Assembly: GCA_016840095.1 (NCBI GenBank)
Contig: JAEOSZ010000006.1
Span: 1 to 64,000, forward strand
Direction: 5' to 3'
Source of the DNA: Candidatus Heimdallarchaeota archaeon
GTDB taxonomy: Archaea; Asgardarchaeota; Heimdallarchaeia; Heimdallarchaeales; Heimdallarchaeaceae
DNA: 64,000 nt
Shown: piece after piece, positions 26,258-35,078 of the stretch
Numbering within the stretch: the first letter of the stretch is position 1
Layout: the number at the start of each line of letters is the position of its first letter
The notes under the pieces: generated by a model
What the model saw: only the letters and a program-made list of their open reading frames with translations
Told to the model about the DNA's origin: nothing
Databases searched by the model: none
Made by a program: the position numbers and the translations under genes

Positions 26258-27145
26258 ATGAATTCGGAAACCCATTTCTGTTTGAGAGTAGATGTTGATA
26301 CCTTTGAAGGTTTGAAGAAAGGTATTTCAGAAATATACAATTTAACTAAAGATTTGGATGTACCTTTAACTATTTACTTAAGTTTAGGAAAATATGCTAC
26401 TGGAAGGAACATTTTCAGGAAAATAATGCACAGGGAAAGAATCCCTTCTATTTCTCCTTTGAAGAGAAATAGCATAAGAAGCTTATTCAGGGGAATTCTC
26501 TTACCACCAGCTAGAATTGGCTACTCTGAGAAAACATTGTTGAAGAATTTTTACAACGAAGATTTAATTGAAATTCATCCACACGGCTACAATCATGTTA
26601 AGTGGTCTTCAAGATTCAATGAATTTACCCAGGAAACAACTTCAGAATATATTGAGAACATATTTAGTGAGTATGAGAGTATATTCAATTCCAAACCAAT
26701 AGCAAATGCAGCACCAAATTTTCAGACAAACAAGTTTTATTTCCGAATTATGGAAGAAAAGGGAATCGAATTCTTAGCAGATTATAAGCATTCAGAACCA
26801 TTCTTTTTACAATTTGAGAGTTCAAGAGAAGACTCACAAAATATCCTTCAACTTCCTGTAACTGAACCCACTATTGAAGAATTATTAATACAAGGTAAGA
26901 GCACAGATAAAATAAAAGAAAATTTCAAAAACAGGTTTGAGAATCATAAAGGCACAGAGTCCAAATATGTCTGTTTTTATCTTCATGCGATCTACGAACC
27001 TTTCAAACTGAAAACAATCCTTGAGTATATTTTGAATCTTGCAATTAAATTCGATATGAAACCTTCCACACATAAAATTTTCAAAGAAGAAGGGTTTGAA
27101 GCTCCAAAAATAAAGTATGAAGAACTTTTGCAGAGAGGATTATAA
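26258..27145 (+). CDS. Polysaccharide deacetylase-family protein (NodB/ArnD-like)
   Basis: A 295-residue protein of the NodB-homology superfamily. Metal-binding positions are visible as RVDVDTFEG near the start and EIHPHGYNHVKW around residue 110; the core resembles ArnD-type deformylases that act on undecaprenyl-linked amino sugars. It probably removes an N-acyl group from a lipid-linked amino sugar, exposing a free amine. Its last base overlaps the first base of the next GT4 gene. No signal peptide, which favours a cytoplasmic, lipid-linked substrate. Confidence 0.75.
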   Translation: MNSETHFCLRVDVDTFEGLKKGISEIYNLTKDLDVPLTIYLSLGKYATGRNIFRKIMHRERIPSISPLKRNSIRSLFRGILLPPARIGYSEKTLLKNFYNEDLIEIHPHGYNHVKWSSRFNEFTQETTSEYIENIFSEYESIFNSKPIANAAPNFQTNKFYFRIMEEKGIEFLADYKHSEPFFLQFESSREDSQNILQLPVTEPTIEELLIQGKSTDKIKENFKNRFENHKGTESKYVCFYLHAIYEPFKLKTILEYILNLAIKFDMKPSTHKIFKEEGFEAPKIKYEELLQRGL

Positions 27146-28290
27146 TGGATAAGAAAAGAGTATGTTTTCTAACTCAAGAATATAGAAGAGGAGCTACCTG
27201 GATCTATTGTTATCAATTAGCAAGTCTACTTAATAAACAAGAAGAATGGGAAGCTCATATTATCTCTGCTGATAGAAACTATGAGGGAATTGAGGTAGAA
27301 AAGAAAGAATCCTTTGTATCTTTGGTAGAAACTTCAAAATCTAGATATTTCTATTCGAGAAGTTATTGGAAAAGATCAAATGATATTGTTAAACAATTGA
27401 AACCTGATATAATTCAAGGTAATATGAATCTATTATCTTCTCGGGGAATCAAGAACAAAACCCCCATTGTTGAAACAGTTCACACAACCTTTAGTAGAGA
27501 GAGAAGAGGAGTTGCTAAGTTGCCTTTGAAAGATTTAAGCTGGGTGGAGAAAAGGGTTCGTCTTTTATTTCCTTTGTTGAAATATATCGAGAAAAAAATC
27601 TTGAAAAGAGCAGCTCACCTGATAGCTGTTAGTCAAGCAATTAAAGAAGAACTAGTTAAGAACTATTCTATAGAAGAAGAAAGAATAACTGTTATTCCAA
27701 ATGGAGTAGATACGAGGATTCATAGTAAAACAGATGAAAGAATTTACACTAAAAAAGATAAAGAACTAGTTTTAGGTTTTCTTGGAAGAATGACTGCAGG
27801 TAAAGGGGCACATTTGATTTTTCCAATTATAAAGAAAATCAAAAATAAGATCCCCGATGTTAAATTACTCATTGCGGGAGATGATTTGGACTCTAAAAAG
27901 AAAATACTACACCAAATTGATAGACTAGGTTTAAATGAAAACATCATAGATTTTGGATATATTTATGATAATCATGAGAAAAACAAATTCTTTAGTTCAA
28001 TTGATTTGTTATTACTCCCTTCCAGCCATGAAGGTATGAGTCTGGTCTTGTTGGAAGCAATGGCTTGTCAAACCCCCGTATTAACAACACCAGAAGCAGA
28101 TACATTCGATCATGATGATACACTGTTAATTAGCAACAGAACTATTGATGATTTTGCTTCAAAAGCAGTTGAATTCTATAAGAATCAAGAAATAGTTGAA
28201 AAAATACAAAACAAATCTAGGGAAGTAGCTGAACGACTTTCTTGGAAGAAAACAACGGATCTAACAAAAGATGTTTTTGAAAAATTATAA
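27145..28290 (+). CDS. Glycosyltransferase family 4
   Basis: A third GT-B transferase of this operon, 381 residues. The donor domain shows LGFLGRMTAGKGAHLIFP and SSHEGMSLVLLEAMACQTPVL with the usual E...E pair. The N-terminal half is more divergent than in the two neighbouring GT4s. Its 3' end overlaps the converging archaeosortase gene by 6 bases. It probably adds a late sugar to the same glycan. Confidence 0.9.
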   Translation: MDKKRVCFLTQEYRRGATWIYCYQLASLLNKQEEWEAHIISADRNYEGIEVEKKESFVSLVETSKSRYFYSRSYWKRSNDIVKQLKPDIIQGNMNLLSSRGIKNKTPIVETVHTTFSRERRGVAKLPLKDLSWVEKRVRLLFPLLKYIEKKILKRAAHLIAVSQAIKEELVKNYSIEEERITVIPNGVDTRIHSKTDERIYTKKDKELVLGFLGRMTAGKGAHLIFPIIKKIKNKIPDVKLLIAGDDLDSKKKILHQIDRLGLNENIIDFGYIYDNHEKNKFFSSIDLLLLPSSHEGMSLVLLEAMACQTPVLTTPEADTFDHDDTLLISNRTIDDFASKAVEFYKNQEIVEKIQNKSREVAERLSWKKTTDLTKDVFEKL

Positions 28291-29427
28291 GGATGATTCT
28301 GTTTCATCATATTCTTTTTCTGTATCTATACTATTTTTACTTTCTAGTCTCTTTTTCTTCCTTATTTCCCTTCTTTCCTTCTTCCTTTGCTTTCTCTTCT
28401 CCTTTATTTCTTTTCTTTCACCTAAAGGAAGAATATATAACCAGAAGATAGGTAACCAAAGAATCAGCATCACATATCCAAGATAATTATGAATAGGACC
28501 ACCTACATCCCATCCATAAGCATAAGTTATTGCAGTTATAATCATGATTCTTAAAATATTGACTAGATATGTTCCAAGAATTCCAATTAATGTTACTAAT
28601 CCAACTCTAGTAAGAACCCAAAGGATTTTTGATAATCGAATACTAAAATCCTTGAAGAAAGCTTTCTTTCCATTTTCTTCTATAAACTGAGGTACATTTC
28701 GAAAATAAGTATTCAAATTTCTTGATATTGTTATAGTTCCTCTTTCATATCCCCAAAACAGACGTCGTCTTGCTTCAAAAAGCATTATCAAAAAGATTAC
28801 TGCAAAGATAGTAAGTGAATGTATGCCACTGCACTCTGCATTGATAAGAATAGCATCTTCTTGAGATGGAGGTTTTACAAAGTTTATTTGTGTCATAAAT
28901 GTAGTTGGATTCCAGACTACGCTGCTTATTTGCATCCCAAAAACCATTAAAATTGATGAAACAACGGTTCCTGTTAATTTTGTTAATTTCTTAGCAAGAT
29001 CTAATTCGAAAAGATATAGACTGAGTCCTGAGAAGATTAATGCATAAAATACTGTTGTTAATACAACCATATACAATCCTGGAGTTCGATATTTTTTGAA
29101 AAACTTGTCACCCCAGGAGATATAAAGAACCAGAATAAGGGCGAATATTAAACCCAATGGAACTAAAAGATCTGTTAGTATGTAACCTCCTAAAATTGGA
29201 GATAATTTGTTACCGCGATATGTTTCGTAAAGAATGTAAAAATATACAACAAATCCAAATAAAATTGCAGAAACAGAATATCTAAAATATCTATTTTTCA
29301 GATATGGGAGAGCAGGACCAAATAAATCATTTAACTTAGACTGAAACCAGTTAGGTTCTCTAGAAGGAATTGGTTCTGAATTGGTTGTTCTTAGTTCAGT
29401 ATTTTCTTGTAATGAATCATTCAACAT
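28285..29427 (-). CDS. Archaeosortase/exosortase-family transpeptidase
   Basis: A polytopic membrane protein, 380 residues, with the archaeosortase/exosortase catalytic set: Cys199 in AECSGIHS, Arg293 in NILRIM and His313 in GGPIHNYLGY, each at the edge of a transmembrane helix. Such enzymes cut secreted proteins at a C-terminal tripartite signal and attach them to a membrane lipid. A long Lys/Arg-rich cytoplasmic tail ends the protein. It lies convergent to the glycan operon and upstream of an acetyltransferase and E1-like gene. Candidate substrates are the exported proteins at 3486-4445 and 59395-60147. Confidence 0.88.
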   Translation of the reverse strand: MLNDSLQENTELRTTNSEPIPSREPNWFQSKLNDLFGPALPYLKNRYFRYSVSAILFGFVVYFYILYETYRGNKLSPILGGYILTDLLVPLGLIFALILVLYISWGDKFFKKYRTPGLYMVVLTTVFYALIFSGLSLYLFELDLAKKLTKLTGTVVSSILMVFGMQISSVVWNPTTFMTQINFVKPPSQEDAILINAECSGIHSLTIFAVIFLIMLFEARRRLFWGYERGTITISRNLNTYFRNVPQFIEENGKKAFFKDFSIRLSKILWVLTRVGLVTLIGILGTYLVNILRIMIITAITYAYGWDVGGPIHNYLGYVMLILWLPIFWLYILPLGERKEIKEKRKQRKKERREIRKKKRLESKNSIDTEKEYDETESSL

Positions 29428-29578
29428 ATTTACCTCATTGATTTTAGTAATCTTCCCAAATCAGAATCAGTTTTACTTTACAATCTTATTGATTAACAAA
29501 ATATAAACTCTTACAATGTTAAATCTAACGCTTCTTCAAATGCACAGTAATTATTGAAATCGATGAAGTTTGGATTGT

Positions 29579-29788
29579 TCAGTCATCCTCGTAGATTATA
29601 TTATTGTATTTATTATCCACGTTTGGGAATCTAAAATCGGTTGATTGTTTTGATGCATAGTGTTCCCTATAAAAATCTCTTAGTGCAAGTCTTATTGCTT
29701 CTGATCTTGAAGCATATCTACCCTGAAGAACCATTTCATCCAGTATTTCAACGAACTCACTCGGTAATCGTATTGAAATCAAATTCAT
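29579..29788 (-). CDS. Ribbon-helix-helix DNA-binding protein
   Basis: A 69-residue protein with an N-terminal ribbon-helix-helix fold: ISIRLPSEFVEILDEMV then RYASRSEAIRLALRDFYRE. The C-terminal tail of about 20 residues is polar and Asn/Asp-rich. Probably a dimeric transcriptional regulator; there is no toxin gene beside it. It is a close relative of the 51-residue protein at 14702-14857, and might control the archaeosortase gene just downstream. The flanking gaps (29428-29578 and 29789-29974) show only AT-rich sequence. Confidence 0.85.
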   Translation of the reverse strand: MNLISIRLPSEFVEILDEMVLQGRYASRSEAIRLALRDFYREHYASKQSTDFRFPNVDNKYNNIIYEDD

Positions 29789-29974
29789 CTGTTAACCCCT
29801 AAACAAATTTTAATCATCATGTTAATGTACGACTGTGCATTTATAGATTTGTAACACTCTTCGTCCTAGATGATTCAGTGGAATATCATCAATGAAACAG
29901 GTTATTTAAGGTTTATGTCGGATGTATATCAGAATCAAAAAAACTAGAATATATTTTCCAGTTTCTTTTCAAGT

Positions 29975-30547
29975 TTATTTTATAGTAACCTGTTTATTGC
30001 ATTTCTCACAAGTAATGGTCATACCGCTGCTTAGAGGTTCTTTGCTTTTGCTCAAAATGTTTCCACAGTAACAAACATATCCCTGGAACCTAGCTGGATT
30101 GCCAAATACTAAACCATGATCTGGAACATCTTTTGAAACTAAACTTCCTGCACCTATCATTGAATGTTCTCCAACAGTAATTCCACAGATAATGGTTGCA
30201 TTAGCTCCAATTGAAGCACCTTTTTTCACTAGTGTTGGAACCAACTTCCATTCCGGATTTGTTGCTCGAGGTAGATAATCATTCGTAAAACAAACATGGG
30301 GACCAATAAATACATCATCCTCAAGTGTTACACCATGGTATACTGAAACAAAATTTTGAATTTTGACATTATTACCTATTGTAACTTCAAAATCTACAAA
30401 AGCAGATTTTCCAAAAATACAATCCTTCCCAATAGATGCACCTTTTCTAATTTGAACCTGATGCCATATTTTTGTTCCATCACCAATAGTTACATCATCC
30501 TCAATGAAAGCTGTAGGATGAACAAAATAACCTTTATCAGTATTCAT
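29975..30547 (-). CDS. Hexapeptide-repeat N-acetyltransferase (WbpD/WlbB-like)
   Basis: A left-handed beta-helix acyltransferase of about 190 residues. Imperfect hexapeptides run through VTIGDG, ASIGKD, VTIGNN, VFIGPH, ASIGAN and SMIGAG. The order and the segment CFTNDYLPRATNPEW resemble WbpD/WlbB enzymes that N-acetylate UDP-3-amino-glucuronates for surface glycans. The C-terminus adds a zinc-ribbon-like element (CYCGN and CEKCNK). The ATG at 30547 fits the fold better than the in-frame ATG at 30592. It follows the E1-like gene. Confidence 0.85.
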   Translation of the reverse strand: MNTDKGYFVHPTAFIEDDVTIGDGTKIWHQVQIRKGASIGKDCIFGKSAFVDFEVTIGNNVKIQNFVSVYHGVTLEDDVFIGPHVCFTNDYLPRATNPEWKLVPTLVKKGASIGANATIICGITVGEHSMIGAGSLVSKDVPDHGLVFGNPARFQGYVCYCGNILSKSKEPLSSGMTITCEKCNKQVTIK

Positions 30548-30607
30548 AATGTGAAATCCCAATAAACAGATAAAAAGCTTTACTCTCTTCATTAAGTCAA
30601 AGAAATC

Positions 30608-31363
30608 CTATTGCTTCATACTACAGATACAATTGATATCTCTCTCAACGTCAAAAGTATCAAAACTATTGTATTGCAAATCAGCGTGCAAAATCTTATT
30701 GGCAAGCAATCTGTTAATGTCTTTAAAAACCAGATATTTTATTGCTTCATTAGCTTCGATTAATCCAAAAAAACCAGCAGTTATTCCCATAATCCCCTCT
30801 TCCCCAGTTGTTGGATATGTTCCTGGGCTAGGTATTTCTTTAAACACACATCGATAACAAGCAGTTTTCTGTGGTAAAACGGTTATCATCTGACCCTCAA
30901 ATTGGAATACTCCTCCGATTACAAATGGTATTCCTAGTTTTATACAAGTATCATTAACAAGAAATTTTGTTTCAAAATTATCACTTGATTCAACTATAAA
31001 GTCATAATTTCTAATTATCCCTTCAATATTCTCTCTGTTTAAATGTAGCTCATGCAGTTCTATTTTGATGTCAGAATTTAATTTGGAGAGTTTGATAAGA
31101 GCGGATTCCGTTTTAGCCTTTCCAATATCAGATTCATAATGTAAAATTTGACGGTTCAGATTTGAAAGTTCAACTTTATCTTTATCTAATAAACCTAAAT
31201 TTCCAACACCTGCTGTAGCTAAGTAATATGCTACACTTGAACCCAAACCACCTAAACCAATAATTAAAACTTTACTTGACTTCAACACTTTTTGTCCTTC
31301 AACACCTATATCAGAGATTATAATTTGACGATTGTATTTTGATAATTCTTCTTTACTAAGCAT
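30608..31363 (-). CDS. E1-like adenylyltransferase (ThiF/MoeB/HesA family)
   Basis: An enzyme that adenylates the C-terminus of a ubiquitin-like sulfur carrier. The nucleotide loop IIGLGGLGSSVA, the DKDKVELSNLNRQ motif and the Asp pair region ESSDNFETKFLVND are intact. Zinc-type cysteines are CYRC and a C-terminal CIC. The residue equivalent to the acceptor cysteine of E. coli ThiF (Cys184) and MoeB (Cys187) appears to be Thr, in TTGEEGIMG. The ATG at 31363 is chosen because GGTGA lies eight bases upstream. No ThiS/MoaD/SAMP gene is in the window. Confidence 0.88.
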   Translation of the reverse strand: MLSKEELSKYNRQIIISDIGVEGQKVLKSSKVLIIGLGGLGSSVAYYLATAGVGNLGLLDKDKVELSNLNRQILHYESDIGKAKTESALIKLSKLNSDIKIELHELHLNRENIEGIIRNYDFIVESSDNFETKFLVNDTCIKLGIPFVIGGVFQFEGQMITVLPQKTACYRCVFKEIPSPGTYPTTGEEGIMGITAGFFGLIEANEAIKYLVFKDINRLLANKILHADLQYNSFDTFDVERDINCICSMKQ

Positions 31364-31434
31364 TTTATAGTCACCTAACAATGAGAATCGAATTCAATAA
31401 ATCTTTCTTATTAATGAGAAAAACTTGAACATTA

Positions 31435-31839
31435 CTAAATGCTTGCCACATATTCTTTCTCTATTAGTCTTCGAAACTTTTCTATTTTTCCATGAAGTGT
31501 TTTTGCTTCCTTTTCTATAATGTTTGGAAGCCTTCCGAAACCTAGTGCTTTTTCATAGCATTTTGAGAAATAATTAAGCTGAAATACAAGTTGTACAATT
31601 CGGGCATATTGAAAGACTTGGTCTGGATCAGTCACTAGAGCTACCTTTAGAGAGATCTCATTTTGTTCTTCAGGACTCAAATCAATGTTTAGACCTTCAC
31701 GATTACACTGGTCAAACAACTTATTGAGCATGATGCGCCCTTTTTTCAATACTTGAGCAAGATCTTGAGCAACTTCAGAAAGTCCAGGGACTTCTTTTCC
31801 TATTGTTTCCGCGCTCTCGGTTATACTTTCAAGATGCAT
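31435..31839 (-). CDS. All-helical protein of unknown function
   Basis: A 134-residue protein predicted almost wholly helical, with heptad-like stretches and no membrane segment or recognisable motif. I do not recognise the family. It lies 87 bases after the ribophorin I-like gene and ahead of the E1-like gene on the same strand, so co-transcription is possible. The ATG at 31839 is preferred over a GTG nine bases upstream. Confidence 0.55.
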   Translation of the reverse strand: MHLESITESAETIGKEVPGLSEVAQDLAQVLKKGRIMLNKLFDQCNREGLNIDLSPEEQNEISLKVALVTDPDQVFQYARIVQLVFQLNYFSKCYEKALGFGRLPNIIEKEAKTLHGKIEKFRRLIEKEYVASI

Positions 31840-31935
31840 TGTTCCCACTTGAGTTTGATATTATAAAAATTGTTACGCTTCTTATAAGTTTTTTCAGAAT
31901 TTCAAGAATAAAAATAAAGAAAAAGAGTTAGAGAT

Positions 31936-34029
31936 TTAAGGCTCTAAAAGCATTCTTAAGCTAATTAGATGACTATCGATTTCATTCTTCATTTTTTCGA
32001 TTGTTTGTGTTCTTTCTCTAACTAGTTTCATATATGATTCTTTTGTCATGCTTTTTTTGACTCTATATTCTTGACGAAGCATACGAAGATTTCTTCTTTC
32101 TTCGTAAAGTTTTCTCTCAGCTATCTCAATCTTCTGGACATGTTCTTTATATCTTCCACCTAGAATTACTAGAGATTCCTTTGTCTTTTTCAGCACTTCT
32201 TCTTCAGCTCTTTGACGTGCTTCTAGTTTAGCAATCAAATCCTTTCCTTCTTTTGCTTTCAATTTCTTTGCAGCTACTTTGGATCTAGTTTCACGTAATC
32301 GTTCACGTAAAGAGAGTACTTCTTCATATTGTTTAACAAACTCCTCAATCTCATCTATTGGAATGAATTCCCTATCGTCTTCATCAATAACTAAATCCTT
32401 TGCTTTCTTTGTTGACCATCGAATTCCAAGATATATTGCAAAAATTGCTCCTACAATAATTACTTGTAAGAAATAAGTAATCAATATGTTTAATCTTGAA
32501 TATCTAAAGTTAATTATTACTGGTGCATTGTCATTTCCTGAGAAGTTAGTGAATTTGAAACTCATAATTCGTTTGAAACCAAGTGAGGTGAATTTGAATT
32601 TCTTATCGTAACTGATATACATGTCTTGATATGGATCAGGATTGTTGTACTGTATATCTCCATAAACTGCTCCCTTTGGAAGAACAACATCTACATTGAG
32701 CTCATCAACGGTCCAATTCACAATGGAACATGGCGCAAATTGGAATTTGTAATCAATTGTTCCTGGTTCCTTAGTAGTGAATGTGCCCAAAGAAGATTTG
32801 TAAACAATTGTAAAGTCAAATGTGTCTCCATGGAACAATGGAGTTCTTGGAAAGATAACCAGTGCGTCATGTCCCGGATAAATGCTAGGACGTTGATTAT
32901 AATATCCTGGTTTGAATATGTTATCCTCTCTTTGATAAATCTGATTCAATGAACCGATTTCATCGTATAAATCAATAACTGTTGAGTTAACTGGCATAAT
33001 TATTGGAATTGCATTTAATGCATATAACTTGATAGTTATCTCATTGTAATCATCTGGTTTTTCAGGACCAAGAAAAACGATTGATTGAGTTTCTGTTATC
33101 CTAACCAAGCCAAAGGGATCAATCTCAATTTTTCTATAAACATTTGTTGATTTAAACAATACTGTGTTAGCAGGATTTTCAATATCTCCTCCAGTACTGA
33201 CTGATGATAAAAAGACATTTAGCATTAAATCATCATCATACGATTGACTATAATTAAATGGGTTTCTAGTCACATTATCCCACTTTAACAAACCAGTTTC
33301 AGCATCATTAATTAGGGTGATTCCTTCTGTAGCATTGTTAGGTGTTATTACATGATCCACATCATCCAGAAACATATCTCCTCCTTGTTTTTCTACCCAA
33401 ACCAAACCATCGACAATTGGAATGTTGTTTATTAGTGGATAGAACAATTCCTGATATGTGAGTACCTGTTCATTATTTACTAATTCATAAGTATAAGGAT
33501 AAGCAAATTCAGTATAGACATTAATGAAATACTGATCTCCTGTACTAATACTAGTCAGATCTAAATTGAAGGGAACTCTGAAAGTAGTGTAATTTATGTG
33601 TGTTTGATAGGTATAGTCCCTCATAGCTGTGCCATTTCCTATGCCTTCATAAGAAGCATTTGAAACACGGAAGCTTGTGAATGTTATATTGTCCGTATTA
33701 ATATTAGGGAGAGTATAGTTGAAATAAGTAAGACTAGTATTATCATAAATATTCACTTCGATAGAATCTATTAATCCCAAAGTACCATATGTTTGCATCT
33801 CAACAGTTCTATTAACAACTGCAGTTGCATTGAACCCATAGGTAAAATTATTAGCTGAGTTTAAGTAAACTCTTTCACTAATTGGAGTAATGGGATCGCT
33901 TAGAATGTTTGGTTCAGTTGCTGTATTTCCTTCTGAATACCCTTGAACTAAACCTGACATTGTTATTATTGACATCGAAATTACAATTAGTACGGTCAAA
34001 GTAAAAATCTTACTTTTTATTTTCTTCAT
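31936..34029 (-). CDS. Ribophorin I-like oligosaccharyltransferase subunit
   Basis: A 697-residue type I membrane protein: signal peptide (1-30), large extracellular domain with many N-x-S/T sequons, one transmembrane helix (about 514-538) and a cytoplasmic coiled coil to the end. From memory of human ribophorin I (RPN1), collinear landmarks are visible: VNRTVEMQ near 72, a RKIEID beta strand near 300, DEIGS at 356, RTPLFHG at 395-401 and VVLPKGA before the helix; the tail SMTKESYMK...IEKMKNEID also matches. Ribophorin I is a non-catalytic OST subunit that chaperones N-glycosylation substrates; such homologues have been reported in Asgard archaea. A TATTTAAAA TATA candidate lies near 34077. 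Confidence 0.82.
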   Translation of the reverse strand: MKKIKSKIFTLTVLIVISMSIITMSGLVQGYSEGNTATEPNILSDPITPISERVYLNSANNFTYGFNATAVVNRTVEMQTYGTLGLIDSIEVNIYDNTSLTYFNYTLPNINTDNITFTSFRVSNASYEGIGNGTAMRDYTYQTHINYTTFRVPFNLDLTSISTGDQYFINVYTEFAYPYTYELVNNEQVLTYQELFYPLINNIPIVDGLVWVEKQGGDMFLDDVDHVITPNNATEGITLINDAETGLLKWDNVTRNPFNYSQSYDDDLMLNVFLSSVSTGGDIENPANTVLFKSTNVYRKIEIDPFGLVRITETQSIVFLGPEKPDDYNEITIKLYALNAIPIIMPVNSTVIDLYDEIGSLNQIYQREDNIFKPGYYNQRPSIYPGHDALVIFPRTPLFHGDTFDFTIVYKSSLGTFTTKEPGTIDYKFQFAPCSIVNWTVDELNVDVVLPKGAVYGDIQYNNPDPYQDMYISYDKKFKFTSLGFKRIMSFKFTNFSGNDNAPVIINFRYSRLNILITYFLQVIIVGAIFAIYLGIRWSTKKAKDLVIDEDDREFIPIDEIEEFVKQYEEVLSLRERLRETRSKVAAKKLKAKEGKDLIAKLEARQRAEEEVLKKTKESLVILGGRYKEHVQKIEIAERKLYEERRNLRMLRQEYRVKKSMTKESYMKLVRERTQTIEKMKNEIDSHLISLRMLLEP

Positions 34030-34184
34030 TATGGAAACCTCGTGTTTCTAATCTTTGTGCCAATGAGGAAGAACGATTTTAAATATTTTGGCCGTTTATA
34101 CTTTTTAAATTTTTGAGAATAACTATTAAATCAACTATCTTACTTCAAATATTCGAAATTTGTCAATTTTAGCTTAGTAATAAA

Positions 34185-34201
34185 GAAATTTGATAAATTT
34201 C
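34185..34201. promoter_or_regulatory. 17-bp perfect inverted repeat upstream of deoC
   Basis: GAAATTT and AAATTTC flank GAT in the 216-base divergent gap between the ribophorin I-like gene and deoC, 44 bases before the deoC start. A second GAAATTTG half-site lies about 30 bases upstream. It is a plausible operator for the deoC-mutS-mutL operon. AT-rich composition raises the chance of coincidence. Confidence 0.35.
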
Positions 34202-34245
34202 AAAACATTCGGAATATTTTTGTATTTTTAGTACATCAATATACT

Positions 34246-35061
34246 GTGTATTCCCTAAAAATATCTCCTGAAAAACTTGCAAGTATGATCGATCACACAA
34301 ATCTTAAACCATTTGCAACTAAAAACGATATTCGAAAACTATGTGAAGAAGCATTAGAATTTAATTTTGCAGCTGTTTGTGTTAATTCAGAGCATATATC
34401 ATTTTGTACAGAGATTTTGAAAAAATCTGAAGTTGACATTGCAGCTGTAGTTGGATTTCCTTTGGGTGCTACTACGTCAAAAACAAAAGAGGTAGAGACT
34501 AGAGAGGCAGTTGGCTTTGGAGCTAATGAAATAGACATGGTTATGGACATTGGGAGCTTTAGAGAAGGTAATTATTTTGAAGTAGGTAAAGACATTGGAA
34601 AGGTAGTTCAAGCTGCAGATGGTGCAATTGTCAAAGTGATTTTAGAAACTGGATTTCTAACAGATGAACAGATCACCAAAGCAAGTGAAATCTCAAAGAA
34701 TTCAGGTGCCCATTATGTAAAAACCTCAACAGGTTTTGGTCCAATGGGAGCCTTTATCGATCATATAATCCTGATGAGGCAAGCTGTTGGTAAAGATTTA
34801 GGCGTTAAGGCAGCTGGAGGAATTAAAACTGCTAGAACAGCTGTAAGATTGATTAATGCGAGCGCAGATAGATTAGGAGCTAGTGCAGGAGTATCGATTG
34901 TAAATCAATTAAGGAAGATAATTGATGAAGGAGGGTGGTTCTACTCAAGCGAAGACAAACCTGAAGACATATACTCTTGGGGAGCAGCAGATTCTAAAAA
35001 ACAACCTAAGGATGTATATAACTTTTATATTAAAAAGAAACAAGAATTTATGAAGAGATAG
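34246..35061 (+). CDS. deoC: Deoxyribose-phosphate aldolase
   Basis: Cleaves 2-deoxyribose 5-phosphate into glyceraldehyde 3-phosphate and acetaldehyde. The class I aldolase barrel is clear: MIDHTNLKP at the start, AAVVGFPLGA, NEIDMVMD, VKVILETG, the Schiff-base lysine in HYVKTSTGFG, and VKAAGGIKT. It starts at a GTG. At 271 residues it is about 40 longer than usual owing to a C-terminal extension (from about WFYSSEDKPED) that I cannot assign. It heads an apparent operon with mutS 17 bases downstream. Confidence 0.95.
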   Translation: MYSLKISPEKLASMIDHTNLKPFATKNDIRKLCEEALEFNFAAVCVNSEHISFCTEILKKSEVDIAAVVGFPLGATTSKTKEVETREAVGFGANEIDMVMDIGSFREGNYFEVGKDIGKVVQAADGAIVKVILETGFLTDEQITKASEISKNSGAHYVKTSTGFGPMGAFIDHIILMRQAVGKDLGVKAAGGIKTARTAVRLINASADRLGASAGVSIVNQLRKIIDEGGWFYSSEDKPEDIYSWGAADSKKQPKDVYNFYIKKKQEFMKR

Positions 35062-35078
35062 CTAAAGAGAGTAGAAAG

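Noticed and set aside
30548..30592. Signal peptide on the hexapeptide acetyltransferase
   Set aside because: The hydrophobic stretch exists only if the upstream ATG is used; relatives start at the downstream Met.
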